Source: Xanthostigma xanthostigma (Eukaryota; Arthropoda; Insecta; Raphidioptera; Raphidiidae). Taken from it: a stretch of 64,000 nucleotides of DNA. The notes under the pieces are model-generated. The model made no database searches and was not told where the DNA came from. It saw only the letters and a list, made by a program, of their open reading frames with translations. The position numbers were made by a program, and so were the translations under genes. The stretch covers positions 1,302,001 through 1,366,000 of the forward strand of contig OY754468.1 of the NCBI GenBank assembly GCA_963575645.1, written 5' to 3'. Shown one piece after another: positions 1 through 11,725 of this stretch. Position 1 is the stretch's first letter. Each line of letters opens with the position of its first letter.

Positions 1-861
1 TAAAACACAGCTTTGTTTAATCATACTGGGCAGCACAGAGAAGAATTTTCTCTGCACCTAAAATTATCTAATCTAATCCAATCACAACTGTCGAACTGGC
101 CATTTTCAGTCTACATTAGCCGAGAAAACAAAACAATTTTTTCTTTAATTTGTAAACCACGTGTTCCAATTCCATTTTCCCCAAATGATTGCATTGCAAT
201 ATCATAAACAAATCATTATGCTTTGGCAAATTAATATTGCGAAAACAAATGACAACAAAACAATACGGCAACAAAAAAATAAACAAAACGACAATTTAGT
301 CACATCGATTTTAAATATCGAGAACAATGCTTCCATCTTCGGCAACTATTAAATCGGTAGCTGCCTGCATGCGATAAAAATGGTTGTGTTAAGAAATCAT
401 ATAATTGTTGAAATAATAAAACATACCCCATTTTAGCTGACAACAAACTGAATATATAAACGTGTTAAGTACGCCAATTGTTACAAAAATAATAATTTAA
501 ATTGAAATAAGTACAACAAAGGTTAACCAGCAGGCAACACACACTCACTTCGGCCGCAAACTGACTGATCAGATTTGTAAATCACGATGAAGCCACGAAC
601 TAGTCTGTGATTACATGTTTCAGTATCGACTAAGGTCACTGATATTGATAAGTTGATAATGAATTTATTTTCACGGCCTCAAGACAAAATGGCCTAGATA
701 ATTCCATCCTACAATAGTGTCGAGTTATAAATCATTTTGATTCAAAGGTAAAGACTTAATTAATCAATAAACTTCAATACTGGGTTGCAGAAAACATTGT
801 CAAAACATTTTGTTTTGACGCCGACCTTAGATGGTGATCATATAAGAAAAGCGATGCAGAG
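1..861. other. AT-rich stretch without recognised gene
   Basis: I see no coding signal here. Short open frames lack splice context and recognisable domains. The last 8 bases are the left target duplication of the hAT element that follows. Confidence 0.5.
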
Positions 862-1691
862 CAGGGCTGCCAGATGAATGGATTTTTCCGTTCCAAACGG
901 ATTTTTCGAGTAGAAATAAATTTGAACGGATAATGGAACGGATTTCATGATCTGAACGGATTTAACGGATTTTCTAACTTTTCCGAATTTTTTACCTTTT
1001 TTACTACATATAAATTCAAACTTCACTCGATAATCGATAATTTGGGGACATTCGGGTATTTTTAGCACATTCGAGCATATCTAAGCACGTTTCTTTCACT
1101 ACCTCTGTCCTACTCCTCTCTCTATTTGGGTAGAAAACGATAAGAGAGTGTATGAAACAATGTATTCGCGAAACACACACCTATATCGATGAATATCGAC
1201 TCGCTATCTTTGTCTGATGCGTTTTTTTCACACAACTGGAGTCAAGTGTTTCGAGTTACACGGATTTACGGAACACATTGAGGATTTAACTGATTGTACT
1301 GCCGCGTTTGTTACTATCGCAACATTCTAACAGTCAATATAATATTTTTATTTCATAAAAATGTGAAAAATCTACGAAATAATCGATTCCTTGGATGTGA
1401 AAAAATGAATCATTTCTATTCAATTTAAAGTCTGTTTGCAAGTAAAAGTAAATTCAACGTCTTATACGAAATTCATTTAATAATGTTAATAATAAAGCCA
1501 TAATGAAGGTGGAAACACGTCGATGTGTCGTTTATGGTACCGCATACTTCACTTTACTCTCTATCTCTCTCACACTCATTGCATTAATGGGTGAACCGGG
1601 CGAACGGATGGAAACGGATTTTTCAGACCACTTCCCTCACCACTTTTCCCCTTACCGACGGATTTCTGAGGAGAGAAATCTGGCAGCCCTG
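862..1691. mobile_element. Non-autonomous hAT element with exact 8-bp target duplication
   Basis: The termini are inverted repeats starting CAGGGCTGCCAGAT and ending ATCTGGCAGCCCTG. The 8 bases ATGCAGAG occur immediately outside both ends (854-861 and 1692-1699). An 8-bp duplication with a CAG...CTG terminus is the hallmark of the hAT superfamily. The interior carries repeated AACGGAT-type motifs near both ends but no transposase, so it could only have moved using an enzyme supplied from elsewhere. Confidence 0.88.
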
Positions 1692-1699
1692 ATGCAGAG

Positions 1700-2277
1700 T
1701 TTTGAATCGGTCCTGATCGTAAAATAATTGATCGAACAACATTTTTCTAAGAGTTTTGATCAAAATTTACCGGAAAGGCTATTTTTTCTGTGTGGATTAT
1801 TGATTTTTTTTTGTGTGAGTACAGAGAGTTTGACAACTTTAGACTGATTCTGATGTATGGAATAATTTAATGCGGAAAAACACGCACTATAATAAGCACG
1901 TAGGAAAAAAACAATGAAGAATATTAATGTACTTTTAATTATTAATCCATTGTAATTAATATCAAACCAATTGTTATTTTATTATAATTATACATCAACT
2001 AATTTGATATTATTACTTAATTAATAATCCATAATAAACAATAACAATATAACAATGTAAATCAGTTTTACGTAACAGGAAATTAATTCTATACACAAAC
2101 TTATTATTATCTTCTCACATATTAATGAATGTAATTATTCATTGATTACTTATATAATTTATTAATATATAGCTAAATTAAGAAAAATAAAATAAAATGG
2201 CAGTACCACCTGAAAATATACACTATCAAATCATCTATACAATTACCTAATAAATAAAATCGAAGTGTCTGTTTTTT
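1700..2277. other. AT-rich stretch, nothing recognised
   Basis: Very AT-rich sequence with many short TAAT/ATTA runs. There is no supportable gene or repeat boundary. Confidence 0.4.
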
Positions 2278-2954
2278 GACGTGATAACGTCTTATAAATT
2301 GATGAATCACCAATATTATAAATTGATAAAACACCGGCTGCATGTTCGAAAAAGTGTAACGTAACGTTCCTAATGCGTAACGTTCCGCCTGACCCTGTGC
2401 GTGCTTTTTGCTAATTTCTCGCTCAATTTAAATCAGATCGGTTTGAAACCAGTCTTAAACGAAAGAGGAGAACATTTTACATAGATTTCGTATAACAGAA
2501 TTTGCCTAAACAGTTTTTTTATACAAATTTATATAGAAAAATATTTTATACAAATTTATATAGAAAAATAGCTGTATAAATGCAATGTTGTGTAATGCAT
2601 GGCGCGACGCGGTCGGTTGTCTTTGTTTGCCGTACATGGAAATTAGAAGCAAACGTATGTCTTGTCTTAACATGAAAACAGCTGCATTTCTAATGTTTAA
2701 TTCAATTTTTTGACATTAGTATATTGTGAAATGCAAAGCCTTCTAAGTTAAGTATTGGAATAACTAATTATTATTAGAACATAATACTTTGTAAGTTGCA
2801 AACGTCACTTTTGACATTTCTTATCATTCCGACACCAAGGATAAGCGGATTGAAACCAAATTTTGGGAGGTTTAGGTTATGTATTACGGAATACGTTATC
2901 ACGTAAAACTATCGTCCGTAAACCGACTTTACAGACAACCAATTTTTTTTTTTT
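2278..2954 (+). repeat. Family A repeat, long form, copy 1
   Basis: It begins GACGTGATAACGTC and ends ...GACTTTACAGACAACCAA followed by a T run. Six other copies in the window share exactly the same two ends: 2955, 10891, 13575, 19001 (minus), 36144 and 49021. The 5' motif ACGTGATAACGT is inverted near the 3' end as ACGTTATCACGT, giving a subterminal inverted repeat. No coding capacity is seen. It behaves like a MITE, but the superfamily is unassigned because no clear target duplication can be separated from the flanking T-rich DNA. Confidence 0.75.
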
Positions 2955-3174
2955 GAGGTAATAACGTCTTATAAATTGATGAAACACCGGCTGCACGCAC
3001 GAAAAAGTGTCACGTTCCGCCTGAGCCTGAGCGTGCAAGCGACAGCGCGGTATAAGTGATAGAGAGGCACGATCGGCCCAAGCGTCGGCTTGTAGGCATT
3101 TCAATGTTTCTTTATGACGTTATCACGTAAAACTATCGTCCGTAAACCGACTTTACAGACAACCATTTTTTTTT
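2955..3174 (+). repeat. Family A repeat, short deletion form, copy 2
   Basis: This starts directly at the T run of copy 1. It keeps both family A ends (TAATAACGTCTTATAAATTG at the left, the ACAGACAACCA terminus at the right) but has only about 220 bp. The interior differs from the long form. It is either an internally deleted copy or the product of recombination with copy 1. Confidence 0.6.
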
Positions 3175-3354
3175 AATATAATGTTTTTTAATATAATGTT
3201 TATTGGCTTCTGCGCCTATATGCGTAATTAGCTGCGCCAAAATTTAATTTATATTTAAATCTATAAGTGTCTGTTCGTAATGTCAAAATAACAACTTTTT
3301 ACTAAATGCATATGAAAGTATATACGGTACTTATAAGAACAACAAAAAAAAAAC

Positions 3355-3557
3355 AATTTTTAAAATTTGTATCTGTCTGTCTGTTTGGTCCGGCTAAACT
3401 CCGAAACGACTCGAGAGATTTTGACTGGACTTTCATTGGCAGAGAGCTGATGTTATAAGGAGTAACTTGGCCTACTTTTAATTAAAAAAAAAAAAGAATT
3501 ATGGTTCCGCCCAAAAAATAAAACCCATGCGGACGAGGTCGCGGGTAACAGCTAGTC
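3355..3557 (+). mobile_element. RTE-like LINE tail or SINE fragment
   Basis: It carries the text common to insect RTE-type tails: a CTGTCTGTCTGTTTG run, 'ctccgaaacgactcgagag', a homopolymer A stretch, then 'gtcgcgggtaacagctagt'. Similar 'cgcgggtaatggctagt' endings occur near 6755 and 32140. No reverse transcriptase is present. Confidence 0.5.
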
Positions 3558-3701
3558 AATAATAAAACTAGAGAGCTGACATATTTCTCTGCAATTTGTT
3601 CCGCCATAACTCTTTAAACCCTTTATCCGATTTCAATCCAATTTGACTCTTCGATTCAAAGGATAAACTAGATCTGGCTTCGCTCGCGTTACAGAGAGAG
3701 A

Positions 3702-4458
3702 TATTGTGCATTATAGACGCTCAACAGCTGAGGTTATCAGCGTCTATGCTCGCGTTACAAATAATAGTAGTTTATGTATTTCTTTCGTGAATGAAAGTAT
3801 CATACGAGTGGGTGGCGTGTTAAAACGAGGACAACAAGTTTCAACAAACTGCCACTTTCTCATCAAAATACATTCACTCACGAACAAGATACATAGTCTA
3901 CTATTATACGTTTTTCAGTACCTACATTTTTTATAAAATTGTTGTTTTTTTTAACAAAAATATACCCTGTTTTGTTTTCATACTGGCGTTATTGCAGTTT
4001 ACGTGACAATGCGCCATCTTGGGTCGTCCGCCATATTGAATTTATAATGACGTCACACCGGTTAAATAGCCTATGCCGCATTGTCATTGATTACACGCGC
4101 ATTAAAGTTGTCAAAGCTCTAGAAGCAGTCAGAATATTGATTATAAATTTTTTCCTGAACAACAACAACAGAAAAAGTATGCAAAAGAGGTGTATAAAAT
4201 GAAAACAGTAATGCAACCCAAGTTGCAAGCACGCGAAATTATCTACATTGCAGGTGCTTCGAGATAAGCCGAACACCTGTAGTACTTTTGTAATTAATGT
4301 CACAAAGTGATAAGAATAATCTAGAAAAGTCAATAACATTTTTTTAACAAACGTTGACCTTTTAATTTGGCTGACAGCCTTCATTGGTTGAGGTATTTAA
4401 TGTCGAAGTAGTTTTTAGACGCTGGTAACCTCAGTTGTTCAGCGTCTATAATTTACAA
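3702..4458. mobile_element. MITE with about 40-bp terminal inverted repeats
   Basis: The left end (3702-3745, containing TATAGACGCTCAACAGCTGA) is mirrored at the right end (4423-4458, containing TCAGTTGTTCAGCGTCTATA). One end of the same family recurs at about 39850-39890. The 700-bp interior has no recognisable product. Superfamily not assigned. Confidence 0.65.
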
Positions 4459-4652
4459 TTTAATTTGACGTAGTTTTTCTAGTTTAAAAAGTTATTTGAA
4501 TAGAAAATTAACCGGCTTAAAAAATGTCTCCGAAACGGATCAAATATTTTTTCGCTTATAGTTTCACAATTTTCTTCAGTTTCTTAATAATAACGACACT
4601 ATATGTGGAAAGAAGCGTCAGCGAGTTTTAACAGTCACACGAGTCATAATAT

Positions 4653-4814
4653 ACAGTGAAACCTGTAAAAAAGACCACCCTGTAATCTGACCACCTCTCT
4701 ACACTGACCAATATTTCTAACAACCGGTCTACATTACACATTTACTGTACAATGTACAATGACCACTATTTTCGAGAATCGTAACTGGTCTGTGTACAGC
4801 GGGTTTTATTGTAA
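4653..4814. mobile_element. Short pogo/mariner-like MITE
   Basis: The left end is TACAGTGAAACCTG and the right end is roughly its inverse, ending GGGTTTTATTGTA. TA at both ends fits a TA target site. The ends are diverged. Confidence 0.5.
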
Positions 4815-4882
4815 TTCCCTCCGAAATACCTACGACGGGGCAATTTTCAATGCCTGCAGTATGTAAAGTAATTTCAAAATTA

Positions 4883-5157
4883 AAGTTCGCTGCACACAAG
4901 GCTGGTTTTGCCGCCGGAATCACTGCCCGGAATGTGTGCTGGCTGCCGTGCTAAGAGGAAGGGAATGACGTCAATACGAACTCGCGTGCGTGACCAGCAG
5001 AGAAGCACGAAATATAACCCCGGTTCTAATTGTGAAACCACGGCTATTTTTCCTGCTTGCTTCTCAGCTAGCCCTGGCCAAGAACCAATCAGAAAACAGT
5101 ATCTTGTCACGTGGGCAACTCGGACAAACCACAAAATAAATATGGCGTCACAGTAAT
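4883..5157 (+). repeat. Family B MITE fragment
   Basis: It shares 'cgctgcacac.aggct', 'aagaaccaatcagaaaacagtatcttgtcac' and 'acaaaccac' blocks with copies at 23301, 29647 and 46727. This copy has lost its right terminus and stops about 20 bp before foldback C. Confidence 0.55.
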
Positions 5158-5177
5158 GTGTTCGCTAACTGCTAATA

Positions 5178-5873
5178 GACGGAGAGCTGGCTACTGAGAA
5201 AATGGGTGACTCGGTGCAGAGCTGAAAATATGCAGAATAATAGGAGATAGTACAAGTAAGTAGGGAAAAAATTGCCAGAAGGCTAGGCGGAAGATAAAGA
5301 GCCGCCAGAAGGCGCTAATGTTGCGAAAAATCAGTGCACTTCTGGCAATTTCTATACTTATTCTGTAATTCAAAACTAGATTATATATTATACATTATAT
5401 AGTTATAAGGGCATACTGAAAATTCAAACATGATATAATAATTACATGCGACAAATATTCAAAATTATTAATGTCATTTTGATAGAAATAAAATTAATCG
5501 TCATATATTTTCATTAATAAAATTACGTTGTTATAACAACGTAATTTTATAAATTTATTTAATTTTATTTCTATCAAAATGACTTTAATAATTTTGAATA
5601 TTTGTCGAATGTAATTATTATATCATGTTTGAATTTTCAGTATGCCCTTATAACTATATAATGTATAATATATAATCTAGTTTTGAATTACAGAATAAGT
5701 ATAGAAATTGCCAGAAGTGCACTGATTTTTCGCAACATTAGCGCGTTCTGGCGGCTCTTTATCTTCCGCCTAGCCTTTTGGCAATTTTTTCCCTACTTAC
5801 TTGTACTATCTCCTATTATTCTGCAAATTTTCAGCTCTGCACCGAGTCACCCATTTTCACCGTAGCCAGCTCT
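5178..5873. mobile_element. Foldback element C, copy 1 (arms about 340 bp)
   Basis: Nearly the whole 696 bp is one inverted repeat. The left arm begins GACGGAGAGCTGGCTAC and the right arm closes GTAGCCAGCTCT. TA dinucleotides sit immediately outside both ends (5176-5177 and 5874-5875), as they do in copy 2 at 30234-30954. This supports a Tc1/mariner-type TA insertion. No coding capacity; open frames here are a by-product of the arm sequence. Confidence 0.85.
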
Positions 5874-5875
5874 TA

Positions 5876-6845
5876 ATCCATAAACGGATCTTTATATTAT
5901 CATATCGGCTAAGCAAATCCTCTTTCTATTTTTAACACTCAAAAAAATATGTCTGTATTTTATCAAGCAGACTAAACATAAAAAAATTATCACGTAAGCC
6001 ATGGATGGCACTTCAATTGTTATTTATTTACTATATTATTATTTATAATTATTATAGTGATCCTGTTATATCATTCCGATAACCTGTCGCTCCATATAAC
6101 AATCATCAAACCGGTTCTAATGGGTGTCAGGGGTTAAGCAAAGTTCACGACGTTCAAAATAAATATTATTGTTTGTAAGCGGACTTTCCTAAGAAGCGTT
6201 TGATAACGAATAAGGTGGCATGATGATGACTATTTTTTTTTTTGTTTCTGTTATAAAATGACTAACGTTTTCTGAACTTTGTATTTGGAATCTGTTCCAG
6301 TGAACGACTTGCTTTCTTAGTCACCGACTGTAGCCTAAAGATCGTAGGTTCAATATCGTCGGTGAGAGTGTCATTGTTTTTTTTATACAACTATACCAGT
6401 TTTACTTTTGTAGTGTGTAGCGTGAAAAACACAGTCTCTTTTTTATTAAATAAAGCAGAATAGGGTACTTACGGTTTTTCTTCGGAAGTCATTTTGAAGA
6501 CGATGAATCTGACAACGCTGAATCTGAAAAAATAAAAAATTATTAAAATCTACAACGCAACGTTCAACGAATTCATTGGCAATTCTATTAAAAACGGTGT
6601 TAAACAACAAAATCATAATGAAATATATATTATAGGCGCTCAACAAATGATAAAAATTCCAGCCAATTGGGCAACGGGACCATTCCAACTTCAAAATGAT
6701 TGACATTTGATATAGTGTAATAAAGAAAAGAAAATTTCTGATATCGCGTGAGGGGACGCGGGTAATGGCTAGTATTTAAATTGGCATTTGCTATATTCGT
6801 TGCCATGGTTACCTACATGATATGTTCCATCGTCATGTAAAAATT
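5876..6845. other. Unassigned stretch with possible SINE head near 6290-6455
   Basis: Around 6310-6370 the text '..cttagtcaccgactg...gtaggttcaatatcg' loosely resembles tRNA-like A and B boxes. It is followed by 'tttgtagtgtgtagcgtgaaaaacacagtctctttttta', which recurs at 7560-7605, so this is repetitive DNA. Near 6755 is an RTE-like tail ending in GGCTAGT. No gene is supported. Confidence 0.3.
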
Positions 6846-6849
6846 AATC

Positions 6850-6990
6850 AAAGCGTGCTTAACTAGTCAATAGGGCTCTTCATATTTGCATACCAAACAT
6901 CCTCTAAAAATTTGGTTTAAATCCGCTCATTCGTTTGACCTGTATCGTGTTCACAGACTAACAGACGCACAGAGTTTTTCCAAAAATATG
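6850..6990 (-). repeat. RTE-like repeat fragment (copy also at 11570)
   Basis: On the minus strand it reads 'ctctgtgcgtctgttagtctgtgaacacgatacaggtcaaacg..gagcggatt..'. The same text occurs on the plus strand at 11607-11725. It looks like the untranslated tail of a non-LTR element. Confidence 0.5.
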
Positions 6991-7462
6991 TTTTTTGGAT
7001 TCGGGGCACCTCAAAACGAAAAAATATTGTAAAATATAGTTCCATTACTTGTGGTTTCGAAAGGTAAAAATTATTCGTTATCGCAATGTTCTGGCATATT
7101 ATATCAAGGGACATTTCATTGTTCGCTTACATAACCATAGAACCATTAAACCGATTTGAATTAGGCTTTTTGAAGTAAAACTTCGTTAGCCGCAATAGAA
7201 GAAACTTTTTTTTCAACAGCGTGACGGAAAAAGACCGACACTCTCAAGAGTGCTCGAAAAAGAAACCCGATTGGTCGGCGCGTAGTGTAGGTACGAGTGC
7301 GTTGAGGGGGCGATCCGATCGACACGCCCCTTTCTGTTCGGTGTTTACTCGTGAATTTTCACTTCAGACGCGTGCGATTAACGCGTAGCCACTTTTGAAG
7401 TGAAATTTCTTTTCACACGTAAAGGTGAATTCGATTCACGAGATTAAAAGTGTTACGAAACG

Positions 7463-7545
7463 CGCTGCAAAGAAAAAGGGTCCAGGAATCACACCTTGAG
7501 GAAGCCCCTGTTGATTCTATATAGAGTCGATACTGTGTGTGTGAT
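7463..7545 (-). pseudogene. LINE reverse-transcriptase fragment
   Basis: The minus-strand translation contains RINRGLPQGVIPGPFF, matching the G-x-P-Q-G-x-x-x-G-P motif of non-LTR retrotransposon reverse transcriptases, just upstream of the catalytic block. The remainder of the domain is not visible on either side, so this is a short relic. The clade cannot be told from one motif; jockey- or CR1-type is likely. Confidence 0.55.
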
Positions 7546-8724
7546 GCGTTTGTGTGGTTTTACTTCTGTAGTGTGTAGTGTAAAACGCACAGTCTCTTTT
7601 TTATGAAGTGTTGTTTTAAAATAAAAATGATAGACCCGGGTGAAACTTCTACGGGGGTGGCGTTCACTCGCTATAAAAGAACGCCCGTTTCAAGTGGACA
7701 ATGATAATATTTTTTTATTGACAGAATCCAATTTTGTCGAATGAGGATTATGAACTTTGGATTACGAATTCAATATCAAATATCAAGGTTTATATTTAAT
7801 AACAGTTGCAAGTATTTGTTATTATCTTTTCTATAAAGATTACGCGAACAATATCTCTGTGCATGTATTGTTTATAAATTCTGGTGCAAATATTTTACCA
7901 ATTTTGCATTGTCTGAAATCAAAGCTATATATAGAAAATTGTATCAAAATTCAACCTTCGACTGTGGACAGGGTCGGCTCGGGAGGCACGCTGGCGAGGC
8001 ACTGGTTTGGGGCGCTGATTTTTGTTTTGCAGAAAAAAAAAACAAAAATATACAATAACATTTTGTGGTTCTGACTCTTGGACTACAAGTTTTATAAAAC
8101 CATATTCTTCAAATCGGTAGCAAAGTACCTACTTAGATGTGATTTTTTTATTTAAAAATTCGTATTCTTTGTGATGCTGTTTCCAATTTTCTCATTTGTT
8201 ATTTTTTTTCTCAAATTAAGTAATTTAAATTCAGCAAAACCATCCATTTTCAAGTTTTCAATTCCCATACTTATCACGCAGTGTCTGCTCAGCCAATGGG
8301 AAAATAGATTAGACAATGTTTAATCTCAAATTAATAAAGGTTTGACTGTTCCGAAGTGAGCATAAAGGAGTAATTGAAAACACATGAGTCCCTTAGTCCC
8401 GTCAGGTTGAAAATACATCAGCTCTACTGTATTAATTGTAAGAAGCGTCATATGAAAAAGGGATTGTAAAATTCCCTTCGGAATCGAACATTTTTTTTTT
8501 AAATATCGGATCTTTTTTTGAAAATCGGTTATTGCGATCAAAAAAAAAAAACGTCTGAGCTTCACGCAGATAATCTCACGGGGGGAAGTGCAACTTTTTT
8601 GGAGTTATCCATATTATCTTATATTTTCTCGTCGTTAAATCATTTACGACAGAAAATTTCAAACAGATAATAAAGAAGTTAATGTGAGCCAAAGATCCTT
8701 CACAATTTCGCTGTTACCCAACAT

Positions 8725-9075
8725 GAAATTAGCCGCAAGTAATCATCGGTAACAACTTGCGGTCGTACCACTTGCGGTCGAAACAACTTTCGTCCCACTT
8801 GCGGTCAATCCATATGATAAAATGCTAATAATTTCAGGGGTGATTTCACTTGCGATCAAGAAATCGACAATTTCAAATTTTCTGGAGAAAGAATAAGTCA
8901 TCAAGTCATCTAAACAGATTTTTCCAAACATCAAAATAATATGGCACAACTAATTTTAATTCTTATTACTAAAGCCAATATTTGTTTTCATTTATTATTT
9001 AATTCAAGTCACTGGGAACATTATTTTCTTTTAATAATATCGATTGACCGCAAGTGGGACAATAATTCTGCCCTC
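8725..9075. repeat. Inverted repeat with GACCGCAAGTGGGAC ends
   Basis: GTCCCACTTGCGGTCAAT at about 8792-8810 is mirrored by ATTGACCGCAAGTGGGAC at about 9043-9060. Further ACTTGCGGTC motifs lie at 8755-8780. This looks like a small MITE with iterated subterminal motifs. Confidence 0.5.
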
Positions 9076-9402
9076 CTAAGCAAAACCACCGTATGTACGA
9101 AAATACAGTTTGCGAGTAAAGTGACAGTTTAGCTTTGACAAGCTACTGTTTATTGTTGATTGTCGTTAGAGCTAATATGTTTTGCAATATCTTTTGCGAA
9201 TTATTAGTTAAACAGTTTGTTCATGTATTTAATCAAAATGTTGTTTTTTTATGAAAAAGGTGCACTTTCCAATAAATCGTAGTAATTTGTACATACGGGG
9301 AACATATTTTCGTTGTTTTTCTAACCGTGGGTTGTATTTACTGGGTTTTAGCGTAGCATAGTTATAGTATAAATCACGAGGAATCCAACGGTAACAATAT
9401 CT

Positions 9403-10229
9403 CAATAGGGAATATGCATGTGGTTTAAATTTACATGATTTTTTTTTCCAGGAATCTTTATTGTCCGGACATTATGCCTAAACAATTATTTTACAATTTA
9501 GTTCGCTTTTAATTGTAAAAAATATTAATTAAAAAGTGCAAAATAAGCGAGGGAAATTCAATTTTGCGAAACGCATCACTATTGGCCGAAACAAAACGTG
9601 ACGTCACATGGCACGTCACGTCATCTGATTTCTCGGCGTCGCTAATAGTGTTTGAGTGACAAATAGTTTTTATTTGTGTTCCTGTAGTGTGCAATTTTAG
9701 TGTTTTGGTGAAATTAGGAATCATCTAGGACGATGACTGAAAGTGGTTTTGTCAAAGCACAATCGGACAATCTACCGAAAATAGATGCATTCATGATGAC
9801 AGAATATTTTGCCACAAATCCATCTCTTCTCATTACTTTACACCATAGTTTTCGTGTTTTCGCATCTCTTGGAACCGAAAAAAACATTTTATCGGGTGTA
9901 CTTCTAATAGTATTTATGCACTTTGGTACAAGGCAATATCTATAGAATAGTTTTTTACCTTTTTCCATCGTCTGGATGGCTATTAAAACTGAAAATTGTT
10001 ATAAAATAACTATAGTAACAAACACTGAACTGACAGAACGTGCCATGTGACGTAACACAAGGCCCGCGAAAAATGGCAGCGTTCAAACAAGTCGAATTTT
10101 ATCGATGTTTCTAAATGTATTTTAATAATTAATTTGAACATTTCCAAGAGTGTTTATATTTTTATGGTGTTATAATGATGTAAAAAGTGAATTAAAAATA
10201 TTAAAAAAATGCATGCATATACCCTATTG
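9403..10229. mobile_element. THAP-containing P-like DNA transposon relic
   Basis: The left end CAATAGGGAATATGCATG is inverted at the right end as CATGCATATACCCTATTG. A larger relative with the same termini is at 62371-63960. This copy retains an N-terminal THAP-type open frame on the minus strand (9714-9968). THAP DNA-binding domains head the transposases of P elements, so I place it there provisionally. No target duplication was evident. Confidence 0.6.
9714..9968 (-). pseudogene. THAP-domain fragment of a transposase
   Basis: The protein starts MEKGKKLFYRYCLVPKC and continues with a P-x(4)-FFSVP stretch and a ...RKLWCKVM segment. That is the first half of a THAP zinc-coordinating domain: the first Cys pair, then the FFxVP and R-x-x-W core. 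The canonical closing C-x2-H pair is not clearly present and the frame stops after 84 residues, so the domain is incomplete. It lies between matching inverted repeats and no transposase core follows. It is best read as the remaining 5' end of a P-like transposase gene, not a host THAP gene. Confidence 0.55.
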
Positions 10230-10890
10230 TATTTTTTTTTGCACAGACGGTGTTTTTGATAAGGGCGGCAGAATTGTTCTGACCGCAAATGGCACTATTT
10301 CAATTTAGAAGCTAAGCTAAGGGTTCCGTTCGGACCCTTAGGGAGCACGGAACCTTAAAATGACTCTGTACTTACATGCTAAGACTGCTAAGAGTATCCA
10401 TCAAGAGTTTTCCCTTTGGGATATAAAAGTTATCCATACCGAACGATTCACGCAACTTGATCATTTTTATTAATTAATATAATTAATAATTTAATTAAAG
10501 AATAAAACCGACGCGGTTTAAAAAATAATTTGTCGACGTCGCGATTCAACCGACAATAGTCAACCTGCGATCGCGGGCGGACAACTGAAGGATCTCGGCT
10601 GAAGTGAAATATTAATATATTAAAGCCAAATGCCGTAATCCTACTCTCCGATGATATTATCGCGGTTCAATGTACACAGAGTTTGTGTCAACAATGCGCG
10701 TAACGGGTGACTTTTTTTCACAGTCAAAAGTCACGAATGGAAAAGTCGACTGGCTTTTGATATTATGTACTTTCTCGCATATACAGAGCGGCCTAATAGT
10801 TAGAGAGAGACAGCTAGTGACGAATTTACCATACCAACCCACAAGTGGGGAATATGGTACTAACTACTAGTTTAGGTGAAAATCATTTTT
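10230..10890. other. Unassigned spacer with a short repeat fragment
   Basis: Around 10320-10355 'gggttccgttcgg..' followed by 'cacggaacctt' forms a short inverted motif of a kind common in lepidopteran repeats. Nothing else is recognised. Confidence 0.3.
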
Positions 10891-11544
10891 GACGTGATAA
10901 CGTCTTATAAATTGATGAATCACCAATCTTATAAATTGATAAAACACCGGCTGCATGCACGAAAAAGTGTAACGTTCCTAAATCCTAACGTTCGTAACGC
11001 GTAACGTTCCGCCTGACCCTGTGCGTGCTTTTTGCTAATTTCTCGCTCAATTTAAATCAGATCGGTTTGAAACCAGTCTTAAACGAAAGAGGAGAACATT
11101 TTACATAGATTTCGTATAACAGAATTTGCCTAAACAGTTTTTTATACAAATTTATATAGAAAAATAGCTGTATAAATGCAATGTTGTCTAATGCATGGCG
11201 CGACGCGGTCGGTCGTCTTTGTTTGCCGTACATGGAAATTAGAAGATAACGTATGTCTTGTCTTAACATGAAAACGGCTGCATTTCTAATGTTTAATTCA
11301 ATTTTTTGACATTAGTATTTTGTGAAATGCAACGCCTTCTAAGTTAAGTATTGGAATAACTAATTATTATTAGAACATAATACTTTGACAGTTGTAAACG
11401 TCACTTTTGACATTTCTTATCATTCCGACACCAAGGATAAGCGGATTGAAACCAAATTTTGGGAGGTTTAGGTTATGTATTACGGAATACGTTATCACGT
11501 AAAACTATCGTCTGTAAACCGACTTTACAGACAACCAATTTTTT
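10891..11544 (+). repeat. Family A repeat, long form, copy 3
   Basis: Same ends and interior as copy 1 (2278-2954), including the AAATCAGATCGGTTTGAAAC block and the ACAGACAACCA terminus. Close similarity to the 49021-49676 copy suggests recent activity. Confidence 0.75.
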
Positions 11545-11564
11545 AAAAATATTACAAAATATCT

Positions 11565-11725
11565 TTGCGTTTTGAGGTCCCCCGAATGCAAGAAACAGTA
11601 TTTTGAAAAACTCTGTGCGTCTGTTAGTCTGTGAACACGATACAGGTCAAACGGATGAGCGGATTGAAACAAAATTTTGGGAAGATGTTTGGTATGCACA
11701 TATGAAGAGCCCTATTGTTTTTGGG
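11565..11725 (+). repeat. RTE-like repeat fragment
   Basis: Plus-strand partner of 6850-6990, sharing 'gtctgttagtctgtgaacacgatacaggtcaaacg'. Confidence 0.5.

Noticed and set aside
5191-5865. Repeated 60-residue open frames in foldback C (also at 30219-30946) with near-identical proteins
   Set aside because: They are the two arms of an inverted repeat read on opposite strands. They start at non-ATG codons and have no domain, so the similarity is of DNA, not of genes.
7757-8074. 105-residue open frame
   Set aside because: AT-driven composition, no domain, no splice sites in sensible context and a GC-rich repeat-like tail. Not supported as a gene.
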